A stretch of 64,000 nucleotides of DNA, from positions 1,519,980-1,583,979 of the forward strand of contig NZ_CP024081.1 of assembly GCF_003033885.1 (NCBI RefSeq). The letters are read 5' to 3'. The translations under genes were made by a program, and so were the position numbers. Below the pieces are notes generated by a model. It did not search any database. It had not been told where the DNA came from and worked only from the letters and a program-made list of their open reading frames with translations. Source of the stretch: Pseudomonas rhizophila. GTDB lineage: Bacteria > Pseudomonadota > Gammaproteobacteria > Pseudomonadales > Pseudomonadaceae. Below, one piece after another: positions 38,284 to 46,184 of the stretch. Every line of letters begins with the position of its first letter. Within the stretch, counting starts at the first letter, position 1.

Positions 38284-39549
38284 TCATAAACGGATCGACA
38301 GGCCATCGGCCAACGATTGGCGATAGGCGCGCCAGGCCGGCACGCTGCCCATCAGTAGAGCGGCGACCAGAATGCCAGCCATCAGCGTCCATTCATATTC
38401 GCTCGGCCAGGCCAAGGGCAGATACAACCCATAGGCCGACTGCACATAACCCTGCGCGGCGGCGATGCCGATGTACAGCAGGGCCAGCCCGGCGGCGACC
38501 CCGGCCAACGCCAGGGCGAAGGCTTCGAGCACCAGCAGGGTCGCGATGTGCCACGGCCGCGCGCCCACCGAGCGCAGGATCGCCATCTCCCGCCGCCGCT
38601 CGTTGAGGCTGGTGAGAATCGCCGTGAGCATGCCGATCAGACCGGTCAGCACCACGAACAGCGAAATCACGAACAAGGCTTTTTCCGCCGTGCCCATCAG
38701 GCTCCATAACTCCTGCAACGCCACGCCGGGCAGGATCGCCAGCAACGGCTCGCCGCGGAACTCGTTGATCTCGCGCTGCAGGGCGAAGGTGGAAATCTTG
38801 CTGTTGAGGCCAAGCATGAACGCGGTGATCGCCTTGGGCGTCAGGTCCATGTTGCGGGCCTGGTCGGCGCTGATGCGGCCCTTGCCCTGGGCCGGCACAC
38901 CGTTTTTCCAGTCGATGTGGATCGCTTCCATGCCGCCGAGGCTGATGTGCAGCGTGCGGTCCACCGGGGTGCCGGTGCGCTTGAGAATACCGACCACGGT
39001 GAAGGGCTTGTCATCGTGCTTGACCAGGCTGACCACCGCTACGCCGTGGGCCAGCACCAGTTTGTCGCCCAGCGTGTAATGCAGCGCCTCGGCCACTTCG
39101 GCGCCGAGCACCACTTCGAATGGATCGGTGGCGAAGGCGCGGCCCTCGGCCAGCGCCAGGTGTTGCCGGCGACCGTATTGGTAATGCTCGAAGTAGGCCT
39201 CGGTCGTGCCCATCACCCGGTAGCCGCGATGGGAATCGCCCAGGGACATGGGGATCGCCCACTTCACTTTCGGGTTGCTGGCGAACTGCTCGAAGCTGTC
39301 CCAGCGGATGTTGTTGGTGGCGTTGCCGATGCGAAACACCGAATACAGCAGCAGGTTCACCGAACCCGAGCGGGCACCGACGATCAGGTCGGTGCCACTG
39401 ATGGTGCTGGCGAAACTGGCCCGCGCCTCGGTGCGTACCCGCTCTACCGCCAGCAGCAGGCACACCGAAAGGGCGATGGCGAATGCGGTGAGGATCGCGG
39501 TGAAACGGCGGTTCGCCAGGCTGGCCATGGCAAGACGGAACAAATACAT
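38284..39549 (-). CDS. ABC transporter permease, FtsX/MacB type
   Basis: The 421-residue product has one N-terminal membrane segment, a periplasmic domain of about 230 residues (MacB_PCD-like, GTDLIVGARSGSVNLLL) and three C-terminal segments with LNERRREMAILRSVGARP, the coupling motif of the FtsX family. Such proteins usually work mechanically on periplasmic partners rather than carrying solute. ATG 39549 begins one base before the stop end of the ATPase gene. Together with the ATPase it forms a MacB-like complex. Confidence 0.85.
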   Translation of the reverse strand: MYLFRLAMASLANRRFTAILTAFAIALSVCLLLAVERVRTEARASFASTISGTDLIVGARSGSVNLLLYSVFRIGNATNNIRWDSFEQFASNPKVKWAIPMSLGDSHRGYRVMGTTEAYFEHYQYGRRQHLALAEGRAFATDPFEVVLGAEVAEALHYTLGDKLVLAHGVAVVSLVKHDDKPFTVVGILKRTGTPVDRTLHISLGGMEAIHIDWKNGVPAQGKGRISADQARNMDLTPKAITAFMLGLNSKISTFALQREINEFRGEPLLAILPGVALQELWSLMGTAEKALFVISLFVVLTGLIGMLTAILTSLNERRREMAILRSVGARPWHIATLLVLEAFALALAGVAAGLALLYIGIAAAQGYVQSAYGLYLPLAWPSEYEWTLMAGILVAALLMGSVPAWRAYRQSLADGLSIRL

Positions 39550-39550
39550 C

Positions 39551-40261
39551 TCAGACCTCGAGTGGCGTGGCGGCGCGATTGAGATCGGCCAGCGAGAGGT
39601 TGCGGTCGAACAGCGGCGCCAGGCTCTGGTCATGGCTGACGAACAGCAGGCTCGATCCGGCCTCGCGGCATTCAGCGAACAGCAGCCGCAGGAAGTTTTC
39701 CCGGGCGTCGTAGTCCAGTGCCGAGGTGGGTTCGTCGGCGATCACCAGTTCCGGCTGGCCGATCAATGCCCGGGCGGCTGCTACCCGTTGCTGCTGGCCG
39801 ATGGACAGCGAGTCGGCGCGGCGCCCAAGCAGATTCGTGTCGGTCAGGCCCAAGTGCGCCAGCAGCGTGGCAGCAGCTTGATCGACGCTGCCGTGACGCT
39901 GGATCGCCCGTTGCGCACGCAGTTTCGAGAAGTGACAGGGCAGTTCAACGTTCTCGCGCACCGAGAGAAACGGCAGCAGGTTGAATTGCTGGAAGATGTA
40001 GCCGGTGTGGTCGACGCGAAAGCGGTCACGGGCCCCGGCGCCCAGTTCGGTGAGTTCCTGGCCGAGCAGGCGAATGCTGCCCCGGTCCGGTGTCTGCACA
40101 CCGCCCAGCAGCCCCAGCAGCGTGGTCTTGCCGCTGCCGCTGGGGCCTTTGAGAAACAGCGTCTCACCGGCCTCCAGGCGAAACGCCGGGATATCCAGCA
40201 AGGGTGGATGTCCGGGCCAGCTGAAGCCCAGGTCGGACAGCTCGATGAGTGCTTGAGTCAT
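39551..40261 (-). CDS. ABC transporter ATP-binding protein, LolD/MacB type
   Basis: This 236-residue ATPase has Walker A GPSGSGKTT (39-47), the Q-loop (YIFQQFNLLPFLSV), signature LSIGQQQRVAAARAL (Ile instead of the usual Gly, common in LolD/MacB-like proteins being LSGGQ), Walker B LVIADEPTSALD and the switch His (SHDQS). The frame runs upstream into REP DNA, but ATG 40261 matches the family start. Pairs with the adjacent FtsX-type permease. Confidence 0.9.
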   Translation of the reverse strand: MTQALIELSDLGFSWPGHPPLLDIPAFRLEAGETLFLKGPSGSGKTTLLGLLGGVQTPDRGSIRLLGQELTELGAGARDRFRVDHTGYIFQQFNLLPFLSVRENVELPCHFSKLRAQRAIQRHGSVDQAAATLLAHLGLTDTNLLGRRADSLSIGQQQRVAAARALIGQPELVIADEPTSALDYDARENFLRLLFAECREAGSSLLFVSHDQSLAPLFDRNLSLADLNRAATPLEV

Positions 40262-40300
40262 GTTTGCGGGTTCAAAAGATGAATACCTGTGGGAATACCG

Positions 40301-40406
40301 GTGGGAGCAAAGCTTGCTCGCGATGAGGCCGTCACATTCAACTTGGGTGTCGACAATAGAACCGCCATCGCGAGCAAGCTTTGCTCCCACCAGGCTCGCT
40401 CCCACA
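40301..40406. repeat. Variant REP pair inside an operon, with an extra half unit
   Basis: Two inverted units of a variant REP (GTGGGAGCAAAGCTTGCTCGC) lie near 40301-40330 and 40364-40391. The second runs straight into GGCTCGCTCCCAC, half of the common REP type. The repeat lies between the DUF2796 and ATPase genes of one operon. Confidence 0.88.
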
Positions 40407-40422
40407 TTGGTTTTGCGGTCAA

Positions 40423-41013
40423 TCAGAACTTCAGGGTGGGTGCCTTGGCCGTCACTTCCACGCCTTGCTGGCCGCTCGGGCTGATCAGTTGTACCTGAAT
40501 TTTCTGGGTGGCCGGGAAGGTTTTGAACAGGGTCGCCAGGTCCAGGTTTTTCAACTCGCCCGGGGTGGCGCAGGTGAACTGGTAGTGGGCATGGATTTCA
40601 CTGTGTTCGCCGTGGTGTTCGTCGCCATGCTCATCTTCGTCGTGGTCATCGTGGTCCGGTTCATCGCCAAACAGCGGACTCTCCAGTTCCTGCTGGGCCA
40701 CGGTGCATTTGGCGGCGGCGGGCAGGCTGAACAGCGCCAGCGGCTTGTCCAGTTGCGCACGCACGGCGGCGACCTTGGCCTTGTCGGCATCGCTGGTGGC
40801 GGCGTGTTCGAAGCCCACCAGGTTCATCGCTGGGCTTTCCAGCTCCAGTTCCAGGGTTTGGCCATCCAGGGCGGCATTCAGCCGGCCGACACCGTGTTCA
40901 TGGGCGCCGAGGCTGCCGTGCTCGTGATCATGATCGTGGTCATGCTCGACCGCCGCATGGGCGACAGCCAAGGGCAGCAGGGCGAACGGCAGGGCGAGAA
41001 GCAGACGGCGCAT
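40423..41013 (-). CDS. His-rich periplasmic DUF2796 protein (ZrgA-like)
   Basis: The 196-residue precursor has a signal peptide ending AVAHA and a His/Asp-rich mature start (VEHDHDHDHEHG), a second metal-rich loop in its middle (DEPDHDDHDEDEHGDEHHGEH), and two cysteines. It belongs to DUF2796, which includes ZrgA of the Vibrio cholerae zinc-uptake system. In P. aeruginosa the same position is PA4063, whose operon (to PA4066) is zinc-repressed. It probably binds zinc in the periplasm and hands it to the partner ABC proteins, or senses it. A Zur-box-like site lies 35 bases upstream. Confidence 0.85.
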   Translation of the reverse strand: MRRLLLALPFALLPLAVAHAAVEHDHDHDHEHGSLGAHEHGVGRLNAALDGQTLELELESPAMNLVGFEHAATSDADKAKVAAVRAQLDKPLALFSLPAAAKCTVAQQELESPLFGDEPDHDDHDEDEHGDEHHGEHSEIHAHYQFTCATPGELKNLDLATLFKTFPATQKIQVQLISPSGQQGVEVTAKAPTLKF

Positions 41014-41047
41014 GACGAGTCTCCAGATAAAATGAGTGTTCTGTTAT

Positions 41048-41060
41048 GTAATCTTATAAC
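41048..41060 (-). promoter_or_regulatory. Candidate Zur box
   Basis: GTAATCTTATAAC matches GTTATA-W-TATAAC at 11 of 13 positions and lies 35 bases before the DUF2796 gene. A further GTTAT (41043-41047) extends the dyad. Confidence 0.55.
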
Positions 41061-41145
41061 GAAAGTGCGCAGAGTTTGACCGGCTGCTTGGCGTCGCGCA
41101 AGGCCCATGGGAGCATGGGCACATGAAATTTTCAGGAGCACGGTA

Positions 41146-41493
41146 ATGTTGCGGATACGCGGAACCGTCGGTGATTGGCCGGTAGACTTGTCGATCGACA
41201 TGGATGAGGGCGACTGGGCGCAGCTCGGCGCGCAGTTGCAAACGGTCAGGCCCGATAACACGGCGACGGCTGCGGCCAGGCCGGCCAACCAGGACGATGC
41301 CTTGTGGCAGATCGCCAGGGAATTGCTGCGCAAGGCCGGGCAACTGAGCGGTCCGGACCTGCTGGAACAGCTCGAAGGCCTGACCGGCAGCGCCCCGGCC
41401 GGCAAACGCCTGTTAGTGCGCTTGCGCCATAGTCCGGACGTGAAAGTCATCAGCGGCGGCGATACACCGCTCTACAGTTGGCACGCAGATTGA
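41146..41493 (+). CDS. Conserved hypothetical protein
   Basis: The 115-residue product (MLRIRGTVGDWPVDLSID...LYSWHAD) has no recognised domain, signal peptide or membrane segment. It is kept as a gene because it begins at ATG 41146 behind CAGGAGCACGGTA, has codon use like its neighbours, and falls where P. aeruginosa has a small hypothetical gene (PA4062) between the Zur-type operon and the thioredoxin-like gene. It is divergent from the DUF2796 gene, so the Zur-like site could influence it too. Confidence 0.7.
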   Translation: MLRIRGTVGDWPVDLSIDMDEGDWAQLGAQLQTVRPDNTATAAARPANQDDALWQIARELLRKAGQLSGPDLLEQLEGLTGSAPAGKRLLVRLRHSPDVKVISGGDTPLYSWHAD

Positions 41494-41496
41494 GCC

Positions 41497-41553
41497 GCAA
41501 GCCCCAAGCTGAAACGAATCGCCGCTTGCAGCTCGAAGCTTGCAGCTTGCAAC
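41497..41553. repeat. Intergenic repeat of the CTTGCAGCTTG type
   Basis: CGCTTGCAGCTCGAAGCTTG followed by CAGCTTGCAACGG, with a partly matching inverse CCGCAAGCCCCAAGCTG just before it. This is a second common Pseudomonas intergenic repeat family, here between convergent genes; a degenerate copy lies after ssb (about 22040-22075). Confidence 0.55.
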
Positions 41554-41560
41554 GGCTCCT

Positions 41561-42433
41561 CTAGTACAACGCCGCAAACAGCTTGCGGCGATAGGTCGTC
41601 ACCAGCGGATGGTCGTTGCCCAGCAATTCGAAGACTTGCAGCAACGTCTTGTGGGGTAGGCCTTCGCTGTAGCTGCGGTTGCGGATGAACAGCTTGAGCA
41701 GCGCGTCGAGGGCCGGCTCGTACTGCTGGCGGGCCAATTGCTGGATTGCCAGTTGATACACCGCTTCGTCGTCCTGCGGATCTTTCGCCAGGCGGGCCTT
41801 GAGATCGGCGGCGTCCGGCAGATCCTTGGCCAGGCCGAGGAACTGGATCTGCGCCTTGGCCCCGGCCAGCGCGGCCTTGTGCTCGTCGCTTTTCACCGCG
41901 TCGAGCACGGTTTGTGCCTCAGTCAGCTCACCGCGCTCGGTCAGGCAGCGGGCATACAGGATCAGCGCCTTGGCGTTGGTATTGTCTTCCCCCAGCAGTG
42001 CAGTGAGCACGGCCTCGGCATCAGCGAAACGCCCCTCGTCGAACAGCGCCTGGGCCTGTTCAAACGGGTCGGCGGCGGCCGGAGGCGGCATCTGTACATG
42101 AGGTTCGAGCATCGCCCGCACGGCGGACTCCGGCTGGGCGCCGGCGAAACCGTCGACGGGCTGGCCGTCCTTGAACAGCACCACGGTAGGCAAGCTGCGA
42201 ATGCCGAAGCGGGCGACGATGTCCTGCTCGATGTCGCAGTTGACCTTGGCCAGCAGCAGTTCGCCCTGATAGCTCTCGGCAATGCCTTGCAGCATCGGCA
42301 TCAACGCCTTGCACGGTGCGCACCACTCGGCCCAGAAATCCACCAGCACCGGTTTGTGAAAAGAGTTGGCGATCACCGACTGGTCGAAGTCGGCGGTGGT
42401 GGCGTCGAAGATGTACGGGGTGTCCTGGGTCAT
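41561..42433 (-). CDS. cnoX: Thioredoxin-fold chaperedoxin CnoX (YbbN)
   Basis: CnoX protects proteins from oxidative (hypochlorous acid) damage and passes them to the refolding chaperones. The 290-residue product has an N-terminal thioredoxin domain with a complete WCAPC site (Cys38, Cys41) and a C-terminal TPR-like region (ALFDEGRFADAEAVLTALLG; YQLAIQQLARQQYEPALDALLK). E. coli CnoX lacks the two-cysteine site, so this version may also act as a reductase. ATG 42433 is chosen over a longer frame that runs into REP DNA. Confidence 0.9.
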   Translation of the reverse strand: MTQDTPYIFDATTADFDQSVIANSFHKPVLVDFWAEWCAPCKALMPMLQGIAESYQGELLLAKVNCDIEQDIVARFGIRSLPTVVLFKDGQPVDGFAGAQPESAVRAMLEPHVQMPPPAAADPFEQAQALFDEGRFADAEAVLTALLGEDNTNAKALILYARCLTERGELTEAQTVLDAVKSDEHKAALAGAKAQIQFLGLAKDLPDAADLKARLAKDPQDDEAVYQLAIQQLARQQYEPALDALLKLFIRNRSYSEGLPHKTLLQVFELLGNDHPLVTTYRRKLFAALY

Positions 42434-42512
42434 GGGGAATCTCGTAGAACGCTTGAATGGGGCAACTATACGGCTTGGTGGGGGGCGGCTGAAAGCGGGG
42501 GGTTGCGGTGCC

Positions 42513-42608
42513 TTATCGCGAGCAGGCTCGCTCCCACATGGGATTTGTGATGAACACACATTTTGTATTCGACACAAAACCCTGTGGGAGCAAGCTTGCT
42601 CGCGATGC
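42513..42608. repeat. REP pair of mixed type
   Basis: A common-type unit near 42513-42540 (TATCGCGAGCAGGCTCGCTCCC) faces a variant unit near 42582-42608 (TGTGGGAGCAAGCTTGCTCGCG). Between the starts/stops of cnoX and the methyltransferase. Confidence 0.88.
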
Positions 42609-42616
42609 TCTTGAGG

Positions 42617-43270
42617 CTAACGCCGCGCGTGGTACAGGCTCACATGCCGAAACTCCTCGGGCTCGGCCAGATCCGGCAAGGTCATGGCTTCGAGCATTTC
42701 GATGCGCCGGTACAGCGGATGCTGGAAATCCCGCACCCGGGAGTCGGCCACCAGGGCCTCGCGGCCGCGACTGAGGAACTGGTCGAGCAACGGCAGGTTG
42801 GCGCGGTCGTAAAGCACATCCGCCACCAGGATCAGGTCGAAGCGATCGTCCTCGGCGAAAAAATCCTCCGAGTACCCAAGCGTTACGTCATTGAGCAGGG
42901 CATTGGCCTGGCACGCAGCAAGCGCCAGAGGATCCAGATCACAGGCCACCACCTCCAGCGCCCCGGCCTTGAGCGCCGCAATACCCGCCACGCCGGAACC
43001 GGCGCCGAAGTCCAGCACTCGCTTGCCTGCGACCCAATGCGGCTGTTCGACCAGATAGCGTGCCATGGCCAGGCCGCTGGCCCAGCAGAAGCTCCAGTAA
43101 GGTGGTTCGTGGAGAATGCGCCGGGTTTCTTCCGGGCTGAACGCGCGGTCCATGTTATCGCCGTCGATCAGCCACAATTTCAGCTCAGTCTCAGGCAGCG
43201 GGCAAGCCACTAGACGCGCGTCTCCAAGCAACTGGCCCAACGCGTGCTGCAGGTCTTGCGGTGAATTCAT
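42617..43270 (-). CDS. Class I SAM-dependent methyltransferase, METTL20/PrmA-like
   Basis: The 217-residue product has the SAM-binding [17 protein letters not shown] motif, the acidic strand end ([10 protein letters not shown]) and [17 protein letters not shown]. The [11 protein letters not shown] region and the DVLYD motif resemble METTL20-type protein lysine methyltransferases, which act on the beta subunit of electron-transfer flavoprotein in some bacteria. That substrate is only a suggestion. It overlaps the ybaY-type lipoprotein gene upstream by four bases. Confidence 0.8.
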   Translation of the reverse strand: MNSPQDLQHALGQLLGDARLVACPLPETELKLWLIDGDNMDRAFSPEETRRILHEPPYWSFCWASGLAMARYLVEQPHWVAGKRVLDFGAGSGVAGIAALKAGALEVVACDLDPLALAACQANALLNDVTLGYSEDFFAEDDRFDLILVADVLYDRANLPLLDQFLSRGREALVADSRVRDFQHPLYRRIEMLEAMTLPDLAEPEEFRHVSLYHARR

Positions 43271-43737
43271 GGCGCTTTGACAAATTGCAGCGCGCCCAGC
43301 GCCTGGGTGGTCGGCTGGCTGATGCGTTGCTCCGGCAGATGCAGGATCAACTGGCCCGACTGGCTGGCGCGGCCGCGCAGTTCCACGCGGGCGCCAACCG
43401 GGAAGGCTTCGGGGTTGAAGCGCAGGCGAAAGGGCAGCGCCTGGTTGGTGCCGATCAGGCTGGAGCTGGCGAGCAATTGTTGCGGACGGTCCTTGTCATC
43501 GATCACCAGCAGTGCCAGTTCGACCTCGGCCCCGGCCGGTATCCCTTGCAGGGTGCCGCTCAACTCCCGCTGGTGCGCCGGTAGCGGCCCCAGTTCGGCG
43601 GCCTGGCGGGCTTTTTCCTGGGCTTGTTTCGGCGCAGGGGCCTTGGCCGGGGCGGGGGCATCGGGTTTGGGGGCGTCGCTGCTGCACGCCATCAGCAGGC
43701 TGAATAGACTGAGCAAAACGAGCGATCGTAGCGGCAT
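43267..43737 (-). CDS. ybaY: YbaY-family lipoprotein
   Basis: The 156-residue precursor has a lipoprotein signal peptide with lipobox LLMAC (lipidated Cys near residue 18), a Pro/Ala/Lys-rich linker, and the YbaY/pilotin-like beta domain ([20 protein letters not shown]). Lipid anchoring in the outer membrane is expected. Function is not known in detail. ATG 43737 is preferred over one 15 bases earlier because [15 protein letters not shown] forms a proper signal. Overlaps the downstream methyltransferase gene. Confidence 0.8.
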   Translation of the reverse strand: MPLRSLVLLSLFSLLMACSSDAPKPDAPAPAKAPAPKQAQEKARQAAELGPLPAHQRELSGTLQGIPAGAEVELALLVIDDKDRPQQLLASSSLIGTNQALPFRLRFNPEAFPVGARVELRGRASQSGQLILHLPEQRISQPTTQALGALQFVKAP

Positions 43738-43770
43738 GTGTGGCTCCAGCAAGGTAAATTCCAGGGGGCT

Positions 43771-43795
43771 GACGGTAACCCCGTCTGTATACCGT
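43771..43795. promoter_or_regulatory. Overlapping dyads between ybaY and nrdR
   Basis: GACGG-TAACC-CCGTC (43771-43785) is a perfect dyad, and ACGGTA (43772-43777) and TACCGT (43790-43795) form a second one over a TGTATAC that could be a -10 box. They lie about 70 bases before nrdR and about 35 before ybaY on the other strand. A binding protein is not identified. Confidence 0.35.
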
Positions 43796-43864
43796 AAACC
43801 CTATGGCTTGTCTTGCCAGTGGGATGCGCTACCATGGCCCTCCCTTTTTTTGTTGCCTGCCACC

Positions 43865-44329
43865 ATGCACTGTCCCTTCTGCGGTGCCAACGACACCAAG
43901 GTCATCGACTCGCGACTGGTCGCCGAGGGCGAACAGGTCCGCCGCCGGCGCGAATGCCTGGCCTGCGGCGAGCGTTTCACGACGTTCGAGACCGCTGAAC
44001 TGGTGTTGCCGCGCCTGATCAAGACCGACGGCAGCCGTCAGCCGTTCGACGAAGACAAACTGCGCGCTGGCATGCAGCGCGCCCTGGAAAAACGCCCGGT
44101 GAGCGTCGAGCGCCTGGAAGCGGCGCTGGTGCACATCAAGCACAAGCTGCGGGCCACTGGCGAACGCGAGGTCAAATCCCTGGTGGTCGGTGAACTGGTG
44201 ATGGCCGAGCTGCAGAAGCTCGATGAAGTCGCCTACATCCGTTTCGCCTCGGTCTATCGCCGTTTCCAGGACTTGAACGAATTTCGCGAAGAAATCGACC
44301 GCCTGGCCCGCGAACCGGTGAAAGAATGA
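43865..44329 (+). CDS. nrdR: Transcriptional repressor NrdR
   Basis: NrdR represses ribonucleotide reductase genes when nucleotide levels are high. The 154-residue product has an N-terminal zinc ribbon with Cys3, Cys6, Cys31 and Cys34 ([15 protein letters not shown]) and an ATP-cone ([20 protein letters not shown] onwards). The longer upstream frame is rejected since [17 protein letters not shown] is the invariant start. The stop overlaps the ribD start (ATGA), placing it in the riboflavin operon as in many proteobacteria. Confidence 0.97.
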   Translation: MHCPFCGANDTKVIDSRLVAEGEQVRRRRECLACGERFTTFETAELVLPRLIKTDGSRQPFDEDKLRAGMQRALEKRPVSVERLEAALVHIKHKLRATGEREVKSLVVGELVMAELQKLDEVAYIRFASVYRRFQDLNEFREEIDRLAREPVKE

Positions 44330-45459
44330 CCAGCCCGGCGCAGCAGGCGGTCCTCGACGCCCAACACATGGCCCGTGCCCTGGAATTGGCGCGGCGCGGT
44401 CACTACACCACGCATCCCAATCCCCGGGTAGGTTGCGTGATCGTGCGTGACGGTCAGGTTGTCGGCGAAGGCTGGCACATTCGCACCGGCGAACCCCATG
44501 CCGAAGTCCATGCCCTGCGCGCCGCCGGTGAACAGGCTCGGGGCGCCACGGCTTACGTGACCCTCGAACCCTGTAGTCATCACGGGCATACGCCGCCCTG
44601 TGCCGATGCGTTGGTCAATGCCGGCGTGGCGCGGGTGGTGGCGGCGATGCAGGACCCGAACCCGGAAGTCGCCGGGCGCGGCCTGCAGCGGCTGGCCCAG
44701 GCCGGTATCGCCACCGAAAGCGGCGTGCTGGAAGGCGAAGCCCGCAAGCTCAATGAAGGTTTTCTCAAACGCATGGAACACGGCTTGCCGTTCGTGCGGG
44801 TCAAGCTTGCCATGAGCCTCGATGGCCGTACCGCCATGGAAAGCGGCGAAAGCCAGTGGATCACAGGTACCGCTGCACGTTCGGCGGTGCAACGCCTGCG
44901 CGCCCAGGCCAGTGTGGTGCTGACCGGTGCCGATACGGTGCTGGCCGACAACGCCCGGCTGACCGTGCGCGCCGATGAACTGGGCCTGGATGCACAGCAG
45001 ACCGCGCTGATCATGAGTCGTCCGCCGTTGCGGGTACTGGTGGACGGTCGTCTGCGCGTGCCGTTGGACGCACCTTTCTTCAAGGCCGGCCCGGCGCTGG
45101 TCGCTACCTGCATGGCGGTGGAAGAACAATACGCCAATGGCCCAGAATGCATGATCGTGGCGGGCGACGATGGCCAGGTCGATCTGCGTCGCCTGCTGAT
45201 GGAGCTGGCGGGCCGCGGCGTCAATGAAGTGCTGGTGGAAGCCGGCCCACGCCTGGCGGGGGCTTTTGCCCGGCAAGGATTGGTGGATGAGTTCCAGATT
45301 TTCATCGCCGGCAAGTTCCTTGGTTCTTCGGCACGACCGTTACTGGATTGGCCGCTGGCGCAGATGAAAGATGCCCCGGAGCTGAAAATCACCGAAATCC
45401 GTGCCGTGGGCGATGACTGGCGAGTCATCGCCGTTCCCGTTTCGCAGGCCCGCGTATAA
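44326..45459 (+). CDS. ribD: Bifunctional riboflavin deaminase/reductase RibD
   Basis: RibD deaminates and then reduces the pyrimidine intermediate of riboflavin synthesis. The 377-residue protein has the N-terminal deaminase domain with zinc ligands His58 (HAE), Cys83 and Cys92 ([11 protein letters not shown]) and the C-terminal reductase domain ([31 protein letters not shown]). Overlaps nrdR upstream by four bases. No FMN riboswitch was recognised in front of it. Confidence 0.97.
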   Translation: MTSPAQQAVLDAQHMARALELARRGHYTTHPNPRVGCVIVRDGQVVGEGWHIRTGEPHAEVHALRAAGEQARGATAYVTLEPCSHHGHTPPCADALVNAGVARVVAAMQDPNPEVAGRGLQRLAQAGIATESGVLEGEARKLNEGFLKRMEHGLPFVRVKLAMSLDGRTAMESGESQWITGTAARSAVQRLRAQASVVLTGADTVLADNARLTVRADELGLDAQQTALIMSRPPLRVLVDGRLRVPLDAPFFKAGPALVATCMAVEEQYANGPECMIVAGDDGQVDLRRLLMELAGRGVNEVLVEAGPRLAGAFARQGLVDEFQIFIAGKFLGSSARPLLDWPLAQMKDAPELKITEIRAVGDDWRVIAVPVSQARV

Positions 45460-45505
45460 TTCCCGGCTTTCGCTCAAGCGGCGGCCCGTTCTCGAGGAGG
45501 ACTCC

Positions 45506-46168
45506 ATGTTTACCGGCATCATCGAATCCATCGGCAGCATCCGTGCACTGACCCCCAAGGGCGGCGACGTGCGGGTTCATGTCGAAACCGGCAAGCTCGA
45601 CCTGAGCGACGTCAAACTGGGCGACAGCATCGCGGTAAACGGCGTGTGCCTGACCGCCGTCGAACTGCCGGGCAATGGTTTCCTGGCGGACGTCAGCCGC
45701 GAAACCCTCGACTGCACCGCCATGAACGATCTCAAGAGCGGCAGCCCGGTCAACCTGGAAAAAGCCCTGACCCCTACCACCCGCCTGGGCGGACATCTGG
45801 TCAGTGGCCATGTCGACGGCGTGGGTGAAGTGGTTGCGCGCAGCGATAACGCCCGGGCCGTGGAGTTTCGCATCCGCGCCCCGAAAGAGCTGGCCAAGTA
45901 CATCGCCCATAAAGGCTCGATCACCGTCGATGGCACCAGCCTGACGGTCAATGCGGTGGATGGCGCCGAGTTCCTGCTGACCATCATTCCGCACACCTTG
46001 AGCGAAACCATCATGGCCTCGTATCGGCCCGGTCGCCGGGTCAACCTGGAGGTTGACCTGCTGGCCCGTTATCTGGAGCGCCTGCTGTTGGGTGACAAGG
46101 CAGCAACGCCTGCAGCCGGTAACATCACTGAAAGCTTTCTGGCCGCCAACGGCTACCTCAAATCCTGA
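45506..46168 (+). CDS. ribE: Riboflavin synthase alpha subunit
   Basis: Riboflavin synthase converts two lumazine molecules into riboflavin and the pyrimidine substrate. The 220-residue product has the two internal lumazine-binding repeats, starting MFTGIIESIGSI and LGGHLVSGHVDGVG, and the conserved NGVCLTAVEL and GTSLTVNAVDG segments. ATG 45506 follows GAGGAGGACTCC. Named ribE in Pseudomonas and ribC in E. coli. Confidence 0.96.
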   Translation: MFTGIIESIGSIRALTPKGGDVRVHVETGKLDLSDVKLGDSIAVNGVCLTAVELPGNGFLADVSRETLDCTAMNDLKSGSPVNLEKALTPTTRLGGHLVSGHVDGVGEVVARSDNARAVEFRIRAPKELAKYIAHKGSITVDGTSLTVNAVDGAEFLLTIIPHTLSETIMASYRPGRRVNLEVDLLARYLERLLLGDKAATPAAGNITESFLAANGYLKS

Positions 46169-46184
46169 CCCAAGGGGGTGCCGC

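Noticed and set aside
43753..44325. FMN riboswitch ahead of the nrdR-ribD operon
   Set aside because: The conserved RFN helices were not found in the spacer upstream of nrdR, nor in the ribE, ribBA or ribH spacers.
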